Below, one piece after another: positions 1-9,226 of a stretch of 64,000 nucleotides of DNA. Both the position numbers and the translations under genes were made by a program. The first letter of the stretch is position 1; each line of letters opens with the position of its first letter. Where the stretch lies: positions 26,133,966 to 26,197,965 of the forward strand of contig CM064657.1 in the NCBI GenBank assembly GCA_032717465.1. The letters are read 5' to 3'. The notes below the pieces were generated by a model that was not told the DNA's origin, did not search any database, and worked only from the letters and a program-made list of their open reading frames with translations. This stretch comes from Coenobita brevimanus. Lineage: Eukaryota; Arthropoda; Malacostraca; Decapoda; Coenobitidae.

Positions 1-664
1 ATAGTGACAGTGACCCCTAATACAGTGACAGTGATCCAATGCACAGTGGCAGTGACAAATAAAAGTTATGTTAAACAGTGATATCGGAGTAAGTCGTGCT
101 TGAACATTAAACAGCTCAGTTCCCCCTCTCAGAAAGGAAGCGGGGAGTTTTCTGTGGAGTCGAAGGTAGGTGTGTGAACGAGCCAAAAGGTTAATGAAGT
201 GCTTCCCTGCGACTAGGTGACGGTGTTGGGTGTCGCCACACGCACCCTACCTTTATTATAGTATCATATCCCCCACAGACTCCCGATCACAGTGAATATA
301 AGTGAGACTCCCCCGTGTATTATTATCCACCAGTGGCACGACCAGTGTTCTCGATTGACCATCGCAGTGAAGAGTTATCTCTCCTCAATAACAGTAACCC
401 ATATCCCTGACTGCCCTGTGCCCTGTGCAAAAGTAGATTGGATCCAATTATAAGTGTATTGTTGTATCTCTGTGTAATTGTGTACCAAATGTTGTGTATG
501 TAGCGCTGTAAGGGATAGAATTTAAGCAATAGATGTGATTCGGTGTACTGTCTCTTTTTATGCCCTGTTCCTTTGTTAGTGCATTACATCCGGTCTAGCC
601 AAAGGACCCCGTCCAGCGCTCGTGTTTTTACGACGAGAAGTCGTCTTAAAAACACAGCATTACA
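1..664 (+). mobile_element. Gyp-A LTR, 3' part (left end lies outside the window)
   Basis: This matches the end portion of the other Gyp-A LTRs, for example 2640-3200 joined to 5663-5825, and 21250-21977. Shared landmarks are the repeated CAGTGACAGTGA tract at the very start, a conserved block near 215-265 (GTGTCGCCACACGCACCCT), a GTCCTGTTCCTTTG-like block near 563, and a terminal hairpin at about 623-657 followed by CATTACA at 658-664. The LTR start and any internal region are off the left edge, so it could be a solo LTR or the right LTR of a longer element. No TSD can be checked. Confidence 0.8.
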
Positions 665-1305
665 CACAGGAATCCAGGGTTTCTCATCCCTTGCATTTCC
701 TGTCGCCAGTCTGCCTCCACCTCATTTCTCCAAAATTCACAGGTGCCCACCACACACGACTTTCTCTCTCTCTCTCTCTCTCTCTCTCGGTAATAAATGA
801 ATGCTTCGAACCTGTTCACTCTTTGTGTTCGCTGATTCAAATCTACAGTACAGGAAGTCGTGGAGCGAAATCAAAGAAACATATTTGTCACTTGCTTGGT
901 ACTGTATGAGAAAAATTAGTTACTAAATAATAAATGTGATATATTCGTGATATATTCGCGTTATAACAGTCAAACCTTCAAAGTAAATATTACTACTGCT
1001 TTATCCATTACTACAACCCCAAAGCTGAAGAGACATTTTTCGACAGAAATTCATCGAAGGCAACTTCTTTGCTCGTGAATGCGACGCTGCCAGATACACG
1101 GGTTGGCTGGACGAGGGTGGCTAACAACTCTGGCCGCAATAGTACAAAGACTGGGGAATTCCTGCTCTACCTATCGGCCGTAAAAGTGTGCCAGGATATA
1201 CCATTCTTTATAAATACTAAAGATGATAATGATAAAAAGCCACCTGGTGTGTGCAATAAACTATAAGGTCTCTACTCCTACACCTTCAACTCACCTTCCC
1301 TCACT
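665..1305. other. Intervening sequence without a recognised gene
   Basis: This stretch lies between two Gyp-A LTRs. It holds a CT microsatellite and only short, unconvincing reading frames. I see no homology to the other repeats in the window. It may be the remnant host sequence into which the LTRs inserted. Confidence 0.5.
762..789. repeat. (CT)n microsatellite
   Basis: About 14 uninterrupted CT dinucleotides. The apparent SLSLSL reading frames across it are artefacts of the repeat. Confidence 0.95.
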
Positions 1306-1314
1306 TGTACTAAA

Positions 1315-1647
1315 ATGCCCGCCGTGTCCGCCGCAGGACCTCCCACCTCACCACCCCCCACACCACCACCGAGCCACCACCCCACCACCACCCCAGGAGG
1401 ACACACTGGTGAGGTTAGTGATCCCGGGCAAGAGGGTCATCAGGGCATCACGGCCCTGAGCCCCTATTCCCCGCAAGTGCCTCAACCCCAGGTGATCAGG
1501 GGAACCGAACTACTGTGCGGGCGGGGTAGTGATCGTCAGACCAGGGGTGGGACTGAAAATAATTCAGTCCCAGGTAACACCGTATTGACGGTCTTGTTAC
1601 ACCCTCTAGGGCAGGAGGCCCAAGGCTACGGCCTAAATAGAGATTGA
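1315..1647 (+). CDS. LTR-encoded reading frame of Gyp-A, N-terminal part
   Basis: The ATG is the fifth base of the LTR. The product starts MPAVSAAGPPTSPPPTPPP and is rich in Pro, His and Thr. The same start, spacing and first ~100 codons recur in the LTRs at 12530 and 27924 (Pro-rich head, then a QEGH motif, then a GGTE..SVP motif). It stops at 1645-1647. The downstream frame at 1857-2588 carries the C-terminal part seen in other copies, so this copy is probably frameshifted. The function is unknown; it resembles no family I can name. It may be an element-encoded accessory protein or a fortuitous open frame. Confidence 0.4.
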   Translation: MPAVSAAGPPTSPPPTPPPSHHPTTTPGGHTGEVSDPGQEGHQGITALSPYSPQVPQPQVIRGTELLCGRGSDRQTRGGTENNSVPGNTVLTVLLHPLGQEAQGYGLNRD

Positions 1648-1856
1648 CAGACATAGGCTACGGCCTAACAGAGTGTGCAAAGGGGAAAGTGACCCCAGGC
1701 TCCGGCCTTAACACACTTAGGAGAGAGAGTTGCCTGTGTGCATCCCTCTCCAGTTGCTCTTCGGCTACGGCCAGAATACGGTCCAGGGTAGAGAGACCCT
1801 GCTACTGTACGTGTAGCGCTACCTAATTACGGAAGCGGCGTCCCGGGGTCGGTACC

Positions 1857-2588
1857 TTGCCGCAACGGACGGGCGAACCAGTTCGCCCGTTAGTCGTCTT
1901 CCGTACGGGCAGACACTCGGCTCCGGCCGGGGCACGTACCAGGGTAGAGAATTCCCTGCAGGTTGGATCTGTCCATATTGGAGAGAGTGTGGCCTCTGCG
2001 CCCCTCACTCCGGCTTGTCTCCTACCACGGGAGGAACACCACGCTGGCGGTACCTTGCCACGGCGAAAGGGCGACCTCGATCACCCTATAGGTGTCCCCC
2101 GTACGCCGGGCAAGTTCACGGCTACAGCCAAGGTGCACAATAGGGAAAGGAGAGCCCCGGCTCAGGCCTATAGACACACTCAAGGGACCACGAAAAGCGT
2201 GAGTCTTCCTTTAGCCTCTTTCCCTTTGGGGAGCCCTTCGTCGCCATCCGGGCTTATAGGCCCGGAGGAGGCACTAGAGTGGTGGCAAGGCCTGATATCG
2301 GACCTACCGCCAACACCCGGGAGTTCTTTGACCCTGCCAGAGCCCTACAGGAGACGCTGCCGCAGTCCAGCCGTGACGGCGCCTCTACCCCTGAGCACCC
2401 GCAGTCCCAGGACGCCCAAGCCCCCCGCCGCAGTCTACAACGAAGGCGATCCAGGCTCCCTCACTCCCCGGAGGCAGAGGAAGCAGGCCCGACTGCTCCG
2501 GCTGTCTGGCCCTAGTCCCGAGGGCCACCGATCAGGTCGAGGCCCCCAGACCACAGGGCCTCCCTGCACCCCACCGGCGCGGCCCTAG
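1857..2588 (+). pseudogene. LTR-encoded reading frame of Gyp-A, C-terminal part
   Basis: A 243-codon open frame lacking a convincing start. Its second half aligns in the same frame with the frames at 20196-21197 and 28195-29418. Shared motifs in order are a Trp-containing EWWQG-like motif, DLPPTPG, an Arg/Ser/Pro-rich stretch, LTPR..R.QARLL, and GPSPEGH.SGRGPQT. Here the usual LFGPSPEG reads LSGPSPEG. Conservation of frame and motif between LTRs that differ at many bases suggests past protein-level constraint. No membrane segment, signal peptide or catalytic motif is visible. Confidence 0.4.
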
Positions 2589-3802
2589 TACAGGAGCCGC
2601 CCCTCAGGTCGAGGCCCCAGACAGGTGAGCCTCCCTGACAGTAAGTGAAACAGTGAACTAGTAAACCCAGGAAACAAGGGGAAAGACAGTGACAGTGACA
2701 GTGATCCAGAGTACAGTGACAGTGCTTACACGGAAAATATATTAAACAGTGGCCCAATCGAAACTAGTGCCATCAGGGTAAGAAGTGTATTTTGTCAAAT
2801 AATTCAGTCCCTCCCCGCATCAAGAAACCCGGGGGTTTTCTGTGAGTCTAGAGGTAGGTGCGCGGGCGAGTTGAAAGATAAGTGTACGTGTCCCCGTGAC
2901 CAGGTGACAGTGTCGAGTGTCGCTATCCGCACCCTACCTCTGTTATGGTAATATCCTCGAAACAGACTCCCAAACTCAGTATTCTTAAAGTGAACAACCC
3001 CAGTTTATTATTATCCTGAAGTGACATAAAAATTCCATACAATCAATTAAAGTGAACAACCCCCTTTGCAGAATTACCCTCCAAGTGACATTAAAGCATA
3101 CCCGCGATCTCCCTGTGTAATAGTGACAATATATATGATCATTCTGTGAAGCCGAGTGTAATCCTGTATCTCTGTTCCTCTATATGCTAAATATCATTGT
3201 ATGTACAGTCACGCGTACTAATTTCTGCTCAGGGGTTACCCCTTCCTTCCCCCCTCTACCCTGGACAGAGGGAAGGGGGGAATCGCGAACAAGTCTACCC
3301 CGCCTTCTGCCCCCAACTCCCCCACCCTCCACCTGCAGCTACCAGTTACTCATTAGACACAAATTTTCTCATGTCCTGTAAACATGACTAAACTGTCGTC
3401 GCACACGCTTTCAACGGCCAAGATTTTGACTATATTTTTAGAATAAATTATTATCGTATTGAACTACATTCTCAAATTGAAAATATTCACCATCATTGTA
3501 ATCCAGTGTCGTCCGCTGCACAATTCTGTGTTCCAGTGCATACCTTTTCACTTCCCCCAGCTCTCTCTCTCTCTCTCAATTTACTTTTTCCACTCACTTT
3601 CTTTTTAAATTTATATAACTTTCTCTTTGCTTCTATCGCCCTCTCCCCCTTCTCTTTCTTTGTCTTAAGTCTTCCCCGCCTCTCACCGCTCCCCTCCCCC
3701 CACCTTAGGCCTGATCAGTAGTCAGTTATACCGTCACCGCTCCTTCGTATATCGTGTGCAGGCAACATTTATAACACACACTTAGGTCAGATGTATGGAA
3801 AG

Positions 3803-3803
<1 letters not shown>

Positions 3804-3837
<34 letters not shown>
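3804..3837. repeat. (TA)n microsatellite in the left fold-back arm
   Basis: About 17 TA units. The mirror position in the right arm (~5030-5050) has only a few TA units followed by an A run, so the expansion or contraction happened after the arms formed. Confidence 0.9.
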
Positions 3838-3840
<3 letters not shown>

Positions 3841-4742
3841 TGTGTTTCTCATTATGTGCCAAGTTCAAATAGAGAATACCAGACCAATATTCGTAATTTT
3901 TATTAGAGTGACCGTTCCACTTCACATAGCTCGGTAGCTGGGCTTATAAACTACACAACACACACACACACACACACACACACACGACTTAAATTTTGCA
4001 CTGACAGCGCGGCGACTACAAATAGTCATTCTAACAACTATAGTAGCCGCAGCGAGAAATGAACGCTGTGGTGGGGCAGGCGGGATGACCTGGGATTCCC
4101 CCACTGTTGCCATATTCACATGTCATCGACCATAGAGGTAGGATGTCACCGACCATCGGCCACCGCTGCAGCCCCGCTCCATGATCCTTACCCTGTGTCT
4201 CTGGCTTTCTCTTTCTCTCTCGGTTTCTATATAAACTGGTGTATTTCCGAAACTAATTATGAAATTATTATGACTTTTGTTCCACACCACCACTGAGGTA
4301 AAAATCAAGGAGAGTTTTCTGTATAAAGGTTCCCCCCCCCCTCCTAAATGTGGCATATGAGCGGGGGAGTGCGGCCTTGCCGATACCTCCGCCTGACCTA
4401 TATTTATACACTCGCCAGAACTGACCTGCCCTCAGACAAGGGGGGGGAAACCTTTATACAGAAAACTCTCCTTGATTTTTACCTCAGTGGTGGTGTGGAA
4501 CAAAAGTCATAATATTTTCATAATTAGTTTCGGAAATACACCAGTTTATATAGAAACCGAGAGAGAAAGAGAAAGCCAGAGACACAGGGTAAGGATCATG
4601 GAGCGGGACTGCAGCGGTGGCCGATGGTCGGTGACATCCTACCTCTATGGTCGGTGACATGTGAATATGGCAACAGTGGGGGAATCCCAGGTCATCCCGC
4701 CTGCCCCACCACAGCGTTCATTTCTCGCTGCGGCTACTATAG

Positions 4743-4927
4743 ATCTGTTGCCTCCAAACCTTCCTGTCCCAGTGAAACTCCTCATTCAATAACCTGTTAT
4801 TGAATGATGAGTTTGACTGGGACATTCAATAACCTGTTATTGAATGAGGAGTTTGACTGGGACATTCAATAACCTGTTATTGAATGAGGAGTTTGACTGG
4901 GACATGGATGGTTTGGAGCCAGCAGAT
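4743..4927. mobile_element. ~185-bp MITE nested in the right arm of the fold-back element
   Basis: Comparison of the two fold-back arms shows extra sequence only in the right arm. It has imperfect terminal inverted repeats of about 30 bp, starting ATCTGTTGCCTCCAAACC on the left and ending GGTTTGGAGCCAGCAGAT on the right. Its interior is a 40-bp tandem repeat. It has no coding capacity. A target duplication could not be fixed with confidence; a few extra bases lie at the right junction. Confidence 0.65.
4784..4905. repeat. Three-copy 40-bp tandem repeat, each copy holding a palindrome
   Basis: Copies start at 4784, 4824 and 4864. Each begins with the 22-bp inverted repeat ATTCAATAAC-CT-GTTATTGAAT, followed by GAGGAGTTTGACTGGGAC. 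Each unit could form a 10-bp stem. Confidence 0.9.
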
Positions 4928-5273
4928 CCAATTGTTAGAATGACTATATTTGTAGTCGCCACGCTCAGTGCAAAATTTAAGTCGTGTGTGTGTGTGCGTG
5001 TGTAACATGGCACATAATGAGAAATACAAGTATATATATAAAAAAAAAATAGCTTTCCATACATCTGACATAAGTGCGTGTGATAAATGTTGTCCGCACA
5101 CGATATAAGGAGCGGTGACGGTATAACTGACTGCTGATCAGGCCTAAGGTCGGGGGATGGGAGGGGTGAGAGGCGGGTAAGACTTAAGACAAAGAACGAG
5201 AGAGAAGGGGGAGAGGGGGAGGGAAGCAAAGAGAAAGTAATATAAATTTAAAAAGAAAGAGTAGGAAAAGTAA

Positions 5274-5305
<32 letters not shown>

Positions 5306-6600
5306 CTGGGGGAAGTAAAAAGGAAAGCACTGGAGCCCAGAATTGTGCAGCGGACGACACTGGATTACAATGATGGCGAATATTTTCAATTTGAGAACAT
5401 AGTTCAATACGGTAATAATTTATTCTAAAAATATAGTCAAAATCTTGGCCGTTGAAAGCGTGTGCGACGACAGTTTAGTCATGTTTACAGGACATGAGAA
5501 AATTTGCGTCTAATCAGTAACTGGCAGCTGCAGGTCGAGGGTGGGGGAGTTGGGGGCAGAAGGCGGGCTAGACTTGTTCGTGATTCCCCCCATCCCTCTG
5601 ACCAGGGTAGAGGGGGGAAGGAAGGGGTAACCCCTGAGCAGAAATTAGTACGCGTGACTGTACACTGTTATGAGTAGGACCTAAGTAATAGATGTGATAC
5701 GGTATACTGCCTGTTTTTATGTCCTGTTCCTTTGTTAGTGCTTTACATCCGGTCTAGAAAAAGAACCCCGTTTCAGTAGCTCGTGTTTTTACGACGAGAA
5801 GTCGCCTTAAAAACACAGCATTACATGTACAGTCGCCAAACTTTCCACCTGGGCCACCCCGCCACGAGAGGTGGGTAAGGGGTGCTGGCAACAGTGTAGG
5901 CTATCTGTTTGTTCGTGTGTACTTGCTTGATGAAAGTTCGGATCATCACCTCTCGTTTTCCTTAGTGAACCTCAGTCAAAGTTCATCCCAGTAATCAGTC
6001 AACAATTTTTAGGCGATAGAATTTCAAAGGAGCTTCTTGAAAGTGTTGGATAATGCAAGTATTGAAAACAATAAGTAAACTAATTCAAAACGCCGCATCT
6101 TTACATATATTATATATTTTAAAAAGTATTCTTTTTCATTATTACATGATAAACCCATGGCTAAAAAATGTCTACTGCATATTTTGGGGGGGAAGAACCG
6201 TCGTGTGACCGGCTCTTATGGTTGAAAAGTAGATACCTGTGTCTGACTTCGTTTTGCATTTAGCCAGTCCTGGGCCGGTTTCGATTAAACCTATTGAAAT
6301 ACCATTCTTGATCCGAGACATGATTAGACAAGTTAGATCATTAATCGTTACAGGATTACTCATTGGGAGGATATTAATTTAAACTAAGTAGGAGAGTTAG
6401 GAGCTGTAGATGTCGGAGGTTGAAACTCGTTCGTTGAGGCAGAATACTGCCTTGAGTCAGCTAGTCATGAGTCAACCTTTCGTTAACAATAGAAAACCTA
6501 AGCATCTCATCACTTAATCATTACGTGGATCTCTGTGCTTGCAGTGCAAACACGGCAATTGTTTTAATAGTTGATATATATTAAATATTTGAAACAGTAC

Positions 6601-6800
6601 TGTGGGTGACGTGGTAGTTAACGCTTCAGCCAGCCAGTCCATGTGATGTGGTTACACCCCGTCAGGAGAGATGAGATTCTCCTATTAAACACCAAGCCCA
6701 TGTCTCATGACCTAGGTCCTAGTAGCAGCCAGTCAGCAACCAGCATCACATATCCTCGCACTCCGGACCTCGGTGACGGGGCTAAAGCGAGGTTCGCGGG

Positions 6801-6832
<32 letters not shown>
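6601..6832 (+). mobile_element. Possible tRNA-derived SINE with poly(A) tail
   Basis: The segment starts with tRNA-like promoter elements: TGGTAGTTAACGC near 6613 resembles RNA polymerase III box A, and GGTTACACCCC near 6650 resembles box B. It ends in about 30 uninterrupted A residues (6803-6832). Spacing of the two boxes fits a tRNA head. I could not find a target-site duplication or a second copy in the window, so the call rests on promoter-like matches and the tail. Confidence 0.4.
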
Positions 6833-6835
<3 letters not shown>

Positions 6836-7795
6836 TTCCAGCCTGTAATGATAATTTCATGTTCGTTATGTTGCATTTACCAATCACATGAGTAATATCA
6901 CAGGCAATGGTGATATAAATGTCCAAACAATTCATGAATCAATAAAATTGAGCTTAAAATGACTGGAAGCTTTTGCATACTGTGGTGAAGAGATGGTGTC
7001 TTCATCTTGCTATAATGTGAGATAATGTTGTTCGGTGAATAATCGATGAGCATGTAAATGTGTGACCGCACACATAAGCGGCACCGCTCACAATCAGTTT
7101 TCCTTGCAATGTGTAATTCAGTCATACGTTAGACGAATGAACTATAAAGATGTGCTGTAATGATCATAGTCATATGAAAAATGGTACGGTAAATCATTAT
7201 CATAGCTGATATAATAACCACATTCGGCAAAAGTATGCATAAAAAAAAAAAAAAAAATCTCTGCCTGCTGAGGTGACAGTATTTTAATCTACCTCTTCGT
7301 GGTGCACCACAGAACACATGAAAACATCTGCCTGAAGTACTACCAACGAGGAAATAAGCAACCGTTAACAGTGTCTGAACATCATCCTAATGTTTATTGG
7401 TCAGTGTCATTCATGATGTGAATATGGCAGGCAATCTTACTTGTAACTGGTTGTAGATGTTAGGTAAATGCATTCATCTTCAACCTATACTGATAATGGT
7501 ATCAAGTGATAACCCTATGAAATGGAATTACTGATATAATAAGAGAGTGTGAGAGAAAGGCTTGGAGTGATTCCAGTATTTAGTGCATTAACATGTTATT
7601 GTAACAATGTAAAAACAACATAGAAAATAACATGTTTAGTATTGTTAAAAATGTAAATATTTGGTAGATTGCCAATGGATCTCAAAAACTAGTTCGGCAT
7701 TTATTGTCACTGGCGGTATGAATAACGTAACCCCCTCCCCTCAACGTCCTGCACCTGCCCTGGACTTCACTATGCCAAGCTCCCCACTTAAGCAG

Positions 7796-8074
7796 CTCTC
7801 CCACCGGCTCGACCAGTTGCAGGAAACCGGTCGCATGGAATTGTTGCATGTCACAGGTTGCACGGACCAAGGCCAAATATGTATAGTATAATATATATTA
7901 TTGTATTATAAATAAAAGTTTATATTTATATAAGAATATTATTTATATTACTTTATTATAAAATTTATATAGTCATATATCTTTGGCCTTGGTCAGCGCG
8001 ACCTGTGGCACACAACAATTTTCCATGCGACCAGTTTCATGCAACTGGCTGAGCCGATGGGAGAGCCGCCTTAC
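7796..8074. repeat. Inverted repeat with ~90-100 bp arms around an AT-rich spacer
   Basis: The left arm (7796-~7880) includes ACCAGTTGCAGGAAACCGG, GGTCGCATGGAATTGTTGC and GACCAAGGCCAAATATG. The right arm (~7972-8074) is its diverged reverse complement. The ~90-bp spacer is almost pure A/T. It could be a small nested fold-back MITE inside the 5830-8287 element. Confidence 0.7.
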
Positions 8075-8470
8075 TCCTGAGACATTTTTCTCACCACCTA
8101 ACTCCGTACCCAGCCATCTATGGGATGAACTCTGACTCTGACAGAGGTTCACTATGGACGAAGAGAGTTGATGATCCGAACTTTCGTCGAGCATGTACTG
8201 TACACACGAACAAACATATACACTGTTGCCAACACCCGTTACCCACCTCTCGCGGCTAGGTGGCCCAGGTGGAAAGTTTGGCGACTGTACATTAGTGATC
8301 CAAAGAAAGTATCCAGGTCTTGTCGATGCTGTGGCCAGGAAACCAAGAATAGTGTTCAGATACAGCTTTAAACTCCCTCCTCACCTCCTCCATCCATCCA
8401 TTCCCAACTACAACCACCTTCCTTGATCTCTTGATCCAGAGGTAGCTACTCCTTTGCTTCGTGGTATGAA

Positions 8471-8472
<2 letters not shown>

Positions 8473-8553
<81 letters not shown>
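8473..8553. repeat. (CA)n microsatellite
   Basis: About 40 CA units. It abuts the 5' end of a truncated LINE-A copy. Long poly-Cys/Val frames on the other strand are repeat artefacts. Confidence 0.95.
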
Positions 8554-8554
<1 letters not shown>

Positions 8555-9214
8555 GCAAGAGAAGAGAAGAGAAAGATTTGGGAGTGCTGGTCCAAGACAG
8601 TTTGTCACCTGAAAAACACATTAACAAGACAGTTAGAGAGACGTATAAACTCTGACTAATATAAGAGTAACTTTTCATTATATGGATGAGGAGATGAAAA
8701 AATTGACAGTGGCCATGATTCGCCCCAGGTTTGAATATGCAGCAGTAGTGTGGTCCCCATTAAAAAAAAAAAAAATGAAAAAAATAAAAAAAGATATAAA
8801 CAAGACTGAGAGAATACAAAGAACAGCAACCAAAATGGTCCCCAGTCTGGCAGATCTGTCGTACAGAGAGAGGCTGGAAAAGCTGGATTTACCTTCCTTA
8901 GAGGAAAGGAGAAAGAGAGGCAACATGATTGCAGTGCTCAGGACCATGACAGGAGTAGATAATATTGACAAAAAAAAGATCTGCTTTATGGGATACGAGA
9001 GTAACAAGAGGACATGGAATGAAACTGAAGAAGCCAAGCTGCTTGAAGGATATTAAGAAATATAGTTTTCCTTATAGATGTATAGACCTGTGGAACAGCC
9101 TGGACAAAGAGATCATCCAGTCTAAAAACTTAAACGAGTTTAAAGCTAAATTTGACTTCTTGAGAAACAGAGACGGGACCACATGAGCGTAGCTCATTTC
9201 CCATATATCACATT
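8551..9214 (+). pseudogene. LINE-A 3' fragment (C-terminal reverse-transcriptase region and tail)
   Basis: This is the distal end of a CR1/L2-like LINE ORF2. The frame from 8682 reads through a thumb/C-terminal region with FEYAAVVWSP, then RIQRTATKMVPSLADLSYRE and LPSLEERRKRGNM, and continues in a second frame to 9186 (RCIDLWNSLDKEI). It matches 33400-33874 and 48781-48905. An A-rich slippage tract (8761-8774) and frameshifts break it. It ends with the LINE-A tail AGCTCATTTCCCATATATCA then TTAGGTAAATACA. The 5' truncation lies at the CA microsatellite. Confidence 0.8.
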
Positions 9215-9226
9215 TAGGTAAATACA

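Larger units (their letters stand above)
3206..5660. mobile_element. Fold-back element with ~1.1-1.2 kb inverted repeats, Tc1/mariner-like ends
   Basis: The element is one giant inverted repeat. The left arm is about 3206-4341, the right arm about 4437-5660, and the spacer is about 95 bp. Ends read CAGTCACGCG...CGCGTGACTG and are flanked by TA on both sides (3204-3205, 5661-5662), as in Tc1/mariner-type insertions. It interrupts a Gyp-A LTR whose sequence resumes on both sides. No transposase-like frame is visible, so it is non-autonomous. The arms have diverged in microsatellites: the left has a TA run (3804-3837) and a CA run (~3957-3985) that are much shorter on the right. The right arm also carries an extra MITE. 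Confidence 0.85.
1311..5825 (+). mobile_element. Solo LTR of Gyp-A, interrupted by a fold-back element
   Basis: The LTR begins TAAAATGCCC at 1311 and ends CATTACA at 5825. It is flanked by a perfect 5-bp direct repeat TGTAC at 1306-1310 and 5826-5830. Both LTR ends are present with no internal region, so this is a solo LTR left by LTR-LTR recombination. Subtracting the 2455-bp insertion at 3206-5660 and its TA duplication leaves about 2058 bp, close to the other Gyp-A LTRs (1995-2212 bp). Its 3' portion resumes at 5663 with the conserved hairpin near 5783-5818. Confidence 0.9.
5830..8287. mobile_element. Non-autonomous DNA transposon with ~170-bp TIRs, Tc1/mariner-like ends
   Basis: The left end starts CAGTCGCCAAACTTTCCACC at 5830. 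The right end is its inverted copy ending at 8287. The inverted similarity extends about 170 bp (5830-~6000 and ~8130-8287). TA flanks both ends (5828-5829, 8288-8289). The TA lies inside the right-hand TGTAC duplication of the neighbouring solo LTR, so this element probably inserted there later. The interior holds no transposase frame. It contains a possible SINE, A-rich runs (6803-6832, 7241-7257) and an internal hairpin at 7796-8074. Confidence 0.75.

Noticed and set aside
543..800. Host exon candidate near the LTR end
   Set aside because: It lies across the LTR terminus and CT repeat, with no conserved motif or splice context.
646..909. Frames over the CT tract near 762
   Set aside because: Ser/Leu and Arg/Glu repeats are microsatellite translations; no homology or conserved neighbours.
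8408..8678. Frames with long Cys/Val repeats
   Set aside because: Translation of the CA microsatellite on the minus strand.
9215..9226. TTAGG in the LINE tails as arthropod telomere repeat
   Set aside because: The motif is part of TTAGGTAAATACA and is not a (TTAGG)n array; no support for telomeric location.
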